Shown here one piece after another: positions 6,874 through 9,372 of a stretch of 9,372 nt of DNA. The stretch lies in contig CANQOJ010000085.1 in the NCBI GenBank assembly GCA_947625455.1, positions 1 through 9,372 on the forward strand, read 5' to 3'. Below the pieces are notes generated by a model. That model saw nothing but the letters and a program-made list of their open reading frames with translations. It did no database searches and was not told the origin of the DNA. Both the position numbers and the translations under genes were made by a program. The DNA comes from an uncultured Clostridia bacterium (GTDB taxonomy: Bacteria; Bacillota; Clostridia; Oscillospirales; Ruminococcaceae). The stretch's first letter is position 1, and the number at the start of each line of letters is the position of its first letter.

Positions 6874-6991
6874 TTCTTTGACGCATAAAAGAAAAACAAC
6901 TTTAAGTTCAAAGCAACGTAAGCCTGTCAAAGGGTTTGTGCTCCTTTCCTCCCTAACGCTCTTTTTCTATTAGGTGCCAAAGGACCTTATC
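6874..6991. other. Spacer between inverted repeat copies
   Basis: There is no credible gene here. It contains a 7-bp inverted repeat CTTTGAC (6876-6882) / GTCAAAG (6926-6932) and a pyrimidine-rich stretch around 6940-6970. Flanked by repeat copies in opposite orientation, it could be the interior of a small non-autonomous element or simply unrelated spacer. Confidence 0.4.
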
Positions 6992-7062
6992 ACTATCAGC
7001 TGTAATGAAAGTTTTAGAAAGGGGTTCAAGGGGGAAACCTTTTTCAAAAGGTTTCCCCCTTG
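6992..7062 (-). repeat. Inverted copy of the hairpin repeat, downstream of galE
   Basis: It is the reverse complement of the repeat found after telA: the block ACTATCAGCTG, the tail GAAAGTTTTAGAAAGGGGTT, then a perfect 17-bp stem (CAAGGGGGAAACCTTTT, 7027-7043, with 7046-7062). Read on the minus strand it starts 29 bases after the galE stop and has the same hairpin-then-AACCCCTTTC order as the copy after telA. Each convergent gene thus ends in the same element in the same relative orientation, which supports a 3'-end function. Confidence 0.7.
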
Positions 7063-7091
7063 CTACATACACATTGCGTTCTGCAAAAAGC

Positions 7092-8111
7092 TCAATCCCC
7101 ATAACCATTCGGGTTCATTGACTGCCATTTCCAGCTTGAAGCGCACATTTCCTCAATTCCGAGTTCAGCTTTCCAGCCCATTTCCGCTAACGCCTTATGC
7201 GGGTCAGCGTAACACTCCGCAATATCTCCCGGTCTTCTTGCGTCCACAACATACGGCAGTTGTTTCCCGCAGGCTTTCTCATAAGCATGAAGGACATCAA
7301 GCACACTGTAACCCTTGCCTGTACCGAGATTACAGACAAACAGCCCGCAATTTTCCGCAAGCTTTTTCAATGCGCACACATGACCTTTCGCCAGATCAAC
7401 TACATGAATATAGTCACGAACGCCCGTGCCGTCGGGGGTTGGGTAATCGTTGCCGTAAACGTGAAGTTTTTCAAGTTTTCCGACCGCAACCTGCGCGATA
7501 TACGGCACAAGGTTGTTGGGGATACCGTTGGGATCTTCACCGATAAGTCCGCTTTCATGCGCGCCGATAGGGTTGAAGTATCTCAAAAGCGCGACGTTTA
7601 AAGTCGGATCAGCCTTGCAGTAATCAATTAGGATTTTTTCAATAAACAGCTTTGTTGTGCCATAAGGGTTTGAAGTGCCGCCTGTCGGAAAATCCTCGCG
7701 TATGGGCATAGTCTTGGGTTCACCGTAAACAGTGGCAGATGATGAAAAAACAAGGTTCTTAACTCCGTAACGGCGCATAGTGTTGAGAAGCACAAGAGTT
7801 GACACGAGGTTATTCGTGTAATACTCTAGCGGTTTCGCAACGCTTTCTCCTACGGCTTTAAGTCCTGCGAAATGAATAACCGTGTCAATATCGGGATGCG
7901 CGCGAAAAAGGTTTTCGGTTTCCTCAACGTTACACAATTCGGTTTTGCAAAACGGCACGGTTTTACCCGTGATTTTTTCAACGCGTTTAACTGCCTCCTC
8001 ACGCGAATTTACAAGATTATCAGCCACAACAACATCATACCCTGCGTTTAAAAGTTCAACGCAGGTGTGACTTCCGATATATCCCGCGCCGCCCGAAACA
8101 AGAACAGACAT
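7092..8111 (-). CDS. galE: UDP-glucose 4-epimerase
   Basis: It interconverts UDP-glucose and UDP-galactose (Leloir pathway, and precursor supply for polysaccharides) using tightly bound NAD+ in the cytoplasm. It has 339 residues, the family's normal length. Seen: the NAD-binding GGAGYIGS (7-14), the SSSATVYG strand with catalytic Ser (123-130), the active-site Y150-x3-K154 (YGTTK), RYFNPIGAHESG (177-188), and the C-terminal substrate motif DGTGVRDYIHVVDLA (227-241). No residue expected for activity is missing. The ATG at 8111 is preferred because GAAAGGA (8127-8121 on the minus strand) sits 9 bases upstream; a TTG six codons earlier would lie on the binding site itself. It has its own promoter (TTGACA-17-TATAAT) giving a leader of about 35 bases. 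It is convergent with the ter operon and not part of it. Confidence 0.97.
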   Translation of the reverse strand: MSVLVSGGAGYIGSHTCVELLNAGYDVVVADNLVNSREEAVKRVEKITGKTVPFCKTELCNVEETENLFRAHPDIDTVIHFAGLKAVGESVAKPLEYYTNNLVSTLVLLNTMRRYGVKNLVFSSSATVYGEPKTMPIREDFPTGGTSNPYGTTKLFIEKILIDYCKADPTLNVALLRYFNPIGAHESGLIGEDPNGIPNNLVPYIAQVAVGKLEKLHVYGNDYPTPDGTGVRDYIHVVDLAKGHVCALKKLAENCGLFVCNLGTGKGYSVLDVLHAYEKACGKQLPYVVDARRPGDIAECYADPHKALAEMGWKAELGIEEMCASSWKWQSMNPNGYGD

Positions 8112-8152
8112 AATTTTATTTCCTTTCAAGTTTTGAATTATTCAACAATTCT

Positions 8153-8181
8153 ATTATAACATAAACCGCAGATTTTGTCAA
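8153..8181 (-). promoter_or_regulatory. Consensus sigma-A promoter of galE
   Basis: On the minus strand, TTGACA (8181-8176) and TATAAT (8158-8153) are both perfect and separated by 17 bases. Transcription should begin near 8146, about 35 bases before the galE ATG. This implies strong, basal expression. Confidence 0.88.
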
Positions 8182-8239
8182 CCATACAATATCCTGTTAG
8201 TTTAAAATATAAATCAATATTTCGGCAATTTTGGGCATG

Positions 8240-8270
8240 AAAAAAGCGCTTTGTGAAATCAAAGCGCTTT
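8240..8270 (-). terminator. Intrinsic terminator of the small acidic protein gene
   Basis: On the minus strand a perfect 11-bp stem AAAGCGCTTTG (8270-8260) / CAAAGCGCTTT (8253-8243), with a 6-base loop, ends in a run of six T residues (8245-8240). The stop codon of the small gene (8271-8269) overlaps the outer base of the stem. It insulates that gene from the galE promoter, which lies about 60 bases further on. Confidence 0.85.
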
Positions 8271-8466
8271 ATTTCTTTGTTGGCGGCGTTGGCGCTTCCA
8301 AAACTTCCGAATCCAAAATTTTAAACTTATATTCCTCTTTTCGCTCCGGATATGTTTCAAACAACCCCCGCAATTCTTCATTGTTGACAAGTACAGATTC
8401 CAGCATCTTTTCATGCGCTTCATCCCAATATTGTTCTATCATTTCTTGTTCATGCTTATTCATCAT
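8269..8466 (-). CDS. Small acidic hypothetical protein
   Basis: About 65 residues, rich in Glu and Lys, predicted mostly helical in its first half (NKHEQEMIEQYWDEAHEKML), with a Pro/Lys tail (EAPTPPTKK). There is no signal peptide, membrane segment or metal-binding motif, so it is probably a soluble cytoplasmic protein. I do not recognise the family. The gene is believable because it has its own perfect promoter (8580-8552) and an intrinsic terminator overlapping the stop. The start is uncertain: AGGTG at 8475-8471 could serve the ATG at 8466 or the one at 8463, while the GTG at 8472 overlaps that site and is unlikely. An inverted repeat spanning the -10 box suggests repression by a DNA-binding protein. 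It lies between galE and a gene-poor region and is likely monocistronic. Confidence 0.7.
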   Translation of the reverse strand: MMNKHEQEMIEQYWDEAHEKMLESVLVNNEELRGLFETYPERKEEYKFKILDSEVLEAPTPPTKK

Positions 8467-8536
8467 TTTCACCTACGATAATTCAATATGTAAACTGTCA
8501 ATATAATCCGTTAACCTGCGCCAACAAATATTTTCT

Positions 8537-8567
8537 ATGTTCTTTGACTTTATTATATCAAGAACAT
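8537..8567 (-). promoter_or_regulatory. Possible operator over the -10 box of the small gene
   Basis: ATGTTCTT (8537-8544) and AAGAACAT (8560-8567) are perfect 8-bp inverted repeats separated by 15 bases, with the -10 hexamer inside the spacer. The half-site centres are 23 bases apart, close to two helical turns, as for dimeric repressors. The arrangement is not the Gram-positive LexA box, whose halves face the other way with a 4-base gap. Confidence 0.4.
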
Positions 8568-8580
8568 CGGTTTTTGTCAA
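8552..8580 (-). promoter_or_regulatory. Consensus sigma-A promoter of the small acidic protein gene
   Basis: On the minus strand, TTGACA (8580-8575) and TATAAT (8557-8552) are perfect with a 17-base spacer. The transcript should start near 8545, leaving a leader of roughly 80 bases before the coding region. Confidence 0.87.
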
Positions 8581-8624
8581 GCTGTTTTTGACTGCCATTA
8601 ACGAACATTCCTTATGATTTTATA

Positions 8625-8879
8625 TTTCACAGCGAAAGGCAGTAAATTTGCTCGTTCAACTTTCTCAATCCCCTCCCCTACTCTCTTAACAACTCAGCGT
8701 AACTGTCAACTTTTTTCTTGCCAAAAGTAAATTCTATAAACAGCAATTGAGCATTTTCTTAACCTGCAATAAAAATAAACAACCCCTCTCCCCTGCCAAC
8801 TCTAATGAATAAACCATAACGCTTGTTTACCGCGCCCGAATGATATTCGGGCGCTGAATGATATTCGGGCGCTTTTTTT
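8625..8879 (+). ncRNA. Candidate C-rich small RNA
   Basis: A gene-free stretch that ends in an intrinsic terminator and contains two single-strand-like C-rich motifs, TCCCCTCCCCT (8669-8679) and CCCCTCTCCCCT (8783-8794). Such motifs resemble the C-rich regions by which some Firmicute small RNAs cover ribosome binding sites. A weak divergent promoter is possible: TTGACT (8588-8593) and TATGAT (8613-8618) with a 19-base spacer. No open frame with a ribosome binding site fits. The terminator has no other obvious gene to serve. This is speculative without transcript data. Confidence 0.3.
8832..8879 (+). terminator. Intrinsic terminator with a duplicated 3' arm
   Basis: GCGCCCGAAT (8832-8841) pairs perfectly with ATTCGGGCGC at 8845-8854 (loop GAT), and an identical 3' arm recurs at 8863-8872, directly followed by seven T residues. 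The cause is a tandem duplication of the 18-mer GAATGATATTCGGGCGCT (8838-8855 and 8856-8873). Only pairing with the distal arm puts the stem next to the T-run. Confidence 0.7.
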
Positions 8880-8947
8880 ATTCCCCTGCCCTGCTTGTCA
8901 AACGCTTTTTAGATTGAATTTCGACGTGAATTGCTCCGCTAAATTCG

Positions 8948-9196
8948 TATAATATGCGTTATGCGCAAAGAGACAAAAAACCTCGAAAGTCGGTTTTCCG
9001 CATGGGAAAGCGGGATTTCTGAGGATGCGGGGGTTGAGGTTGTGGTTGGCAGGAATTGGCAGAAGTCAAGCAATTGATTTTGAGATAGTTTGCAATTCGG
9101 AATTGCTCAAAGAATTAGCGAAATCGGTTGAAATTTAGGCGGGAAAACGAAACTAAATATGAAAAATATTCAGAAATATCCACTGAAGGTGAAATA
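8948..9196 (+). promoter_or_regulatory. Probable promoter and long leader of the aminotransferase gene
   Basis: A perfect -10 hexamer TATAAT at 8948-8953 lies downstream of the terminator, with only a weak -35 (GTGAAT, 8926-8931, 16-base spacer). A start near 8960 would give an untranslated leader of about 235 bases. The leader contains a small hairpin, GCAATT-CGG-AATTGC, near 9090-9106. It also has short reading frames that look protein-like but are broken (8960-9076 and a shifted frame ending at 9138). I cannot assign a riboswitch class. Confidence 0.35.
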
Positions 9197-9372
9197 ATGG
9201 AAAAACGTAATATTGCATTCAGCCCTCCCGATGTTGGTGAGGCGGAAATTAACGAGATAATTGAAGCAATCAGGTCGGGTTGGATAACGACAGGTCCGCG
9301 CGTTAAGGAGTTTGAAAGAAAAATAGCGGAATTTATAGGCGTGAACAAGGCTTGCTGCCTTAATTCCCAGAC
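9197..9372 (+). CDS. DegT/DnrJ/EryC1/StrS family aminotransferase (N-terminal part)
   Basis: A PLP-dependent enzyme that transaminates keto-sugars on nucleotide carriers, used for amino- and N-acyl-sugars of surface polysaccharides, flagellin glycans or lipid-linked sugars. The first 58 codons are present and the gene runs off the window. Seen: IAFSPPDVGEAEINEIIEAI, SGWITTGPRVKEFE and IGVNKACCLNS, which follow the family's N-terminal signature (SPPD, SGWITTGP, the strand ending in the CLNS turn) closely. The PLP Lys lies beyond the edge, so activity cannot be judged. The ATG at 9197 is set by AAGGTG (9186-9191) 5 bases upstream. It opens a new + strand unit. With galE nearby it fits a nucleotide-sugar or glycan locus continuing to the right; the exact substrate cannot be told. 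Confidence 0.88.
   Translation, partial: MEKRNIAFSPPDVGEAEINEIIEAIRSGWITTGPRVKEFERKIAEFIGVNKACCLNSQ

Noticed and set aside
6974..7546. A + strand frame of 190 codons antisense to galE.
   Set aside because: It lies opposite the well-supported galE, begins in the repeat region and has no ribosome binding site or family-like content.
8231..8506. A + strand frame of 91 codons antisense to the small acidic gene.
   Set aside because: The minus strand has promoter, ribosome binding site candidate and terminator in register with its gene; the + frame has none and reads through the terminator hairpin.
8537..8567. Gram-positive LexA (SOS) box.
   Set aside because: The half-sites are GTTC...GAAC with a 15-base gap, the reverse order and wrong spacing for GAAC-N4-GTTC.
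8614..8730. A 38-codon + strand frame starting MILYFTAKGSKF.
   Set aside because: Its ATG overlaps the candidate -10 box, no ribosome binding site precedes it, and its composition looks like chance translation.
9159..9197. A 12-codon frame (MKNIQKYPLKVK) whose stop overlaps the aminotransferase ATG, as a possible leader peptide.
   Set aside because: It has no convincing ribosome binding site, no run of one amino acid and no attenuator downstream; stop-start overlap may be chance.
1..9372. CRISPR arrays, tRNA or rRNA genes, transposase genes.
   Set aside because: None seen: no regularly spaced identical repeats, no tRNA-like gene with CCA-adjacent arms (the cloverleaf has no tRNA consensus bases or loops), and no transposase motifs.

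Overview
The window looks like a chromosomal segment of a low-to-mid GC Firmicute, probably a clostridium of the Oscillospiraceae/Ruminococcus kind. The reasons are the strong purine-rich ribosome binding sites (AAAGGAGG, GAAAGGA), textbook TTGACA-17-TATAAT promoters, the Gram-positive type of ter cluster (TerD, YceG, TelA) and the abundance of hairpin repeats between genes. The genus is inference; no rRNA or other marker gene is present.

Left part (1-6711, all + strand). The 3' end of a PMCA-type Ca2+-pumping P-type ATPase is followed, without a convincing terminator or new promoter, by a four-gene ter stress module. Its genes are a canonical TerD (1268-1852), a composite protein with a beta-helix-like N-terminus and a degenerate TerD domain (1893-3134), a YceG-like protein of 724 residues (3340-5514) and TelA (5533-6711). 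TerD proteins bind Ca2+, so the calcium pump next door makes functional sense. TerC is not in the window. Two RNA/DNA structures mark this operon: a hairpin that encloses the start codon of the composite TerD gene (1874-1934), and a perfect 89-bp four-way-junction cloverleaf between that gene and yceG (3165-3253).

Middle (6712-7091). A convergent intergenic region holds three copies of a hairpin-bearing repeat: two tandem copies with a 60-bp period after telA and one inverted copy after galE. They probably form the 3' ends of both transcripts.

Right part (7092-8472, - strand). galE (UDP-glucose 4-epimerase) and a small acidic protein of unknown function each have their own consensus promoter. 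The small gene also has its own intrinsic terminator and a possible operator.

Far right (8473-9372). A 724-base stretch without a clear gene holds a possible C-rich small RNA ending at an unusual duplicated terminator, then a promoter-like -10 box and a long leader. After it begins a DegT/DnrJ/EryC1/StrS-family sugar aminotransferase, cut by the window edge. With galE it hints at a neighbouring surface-polysaccharide or nucleotide-sugar locus.
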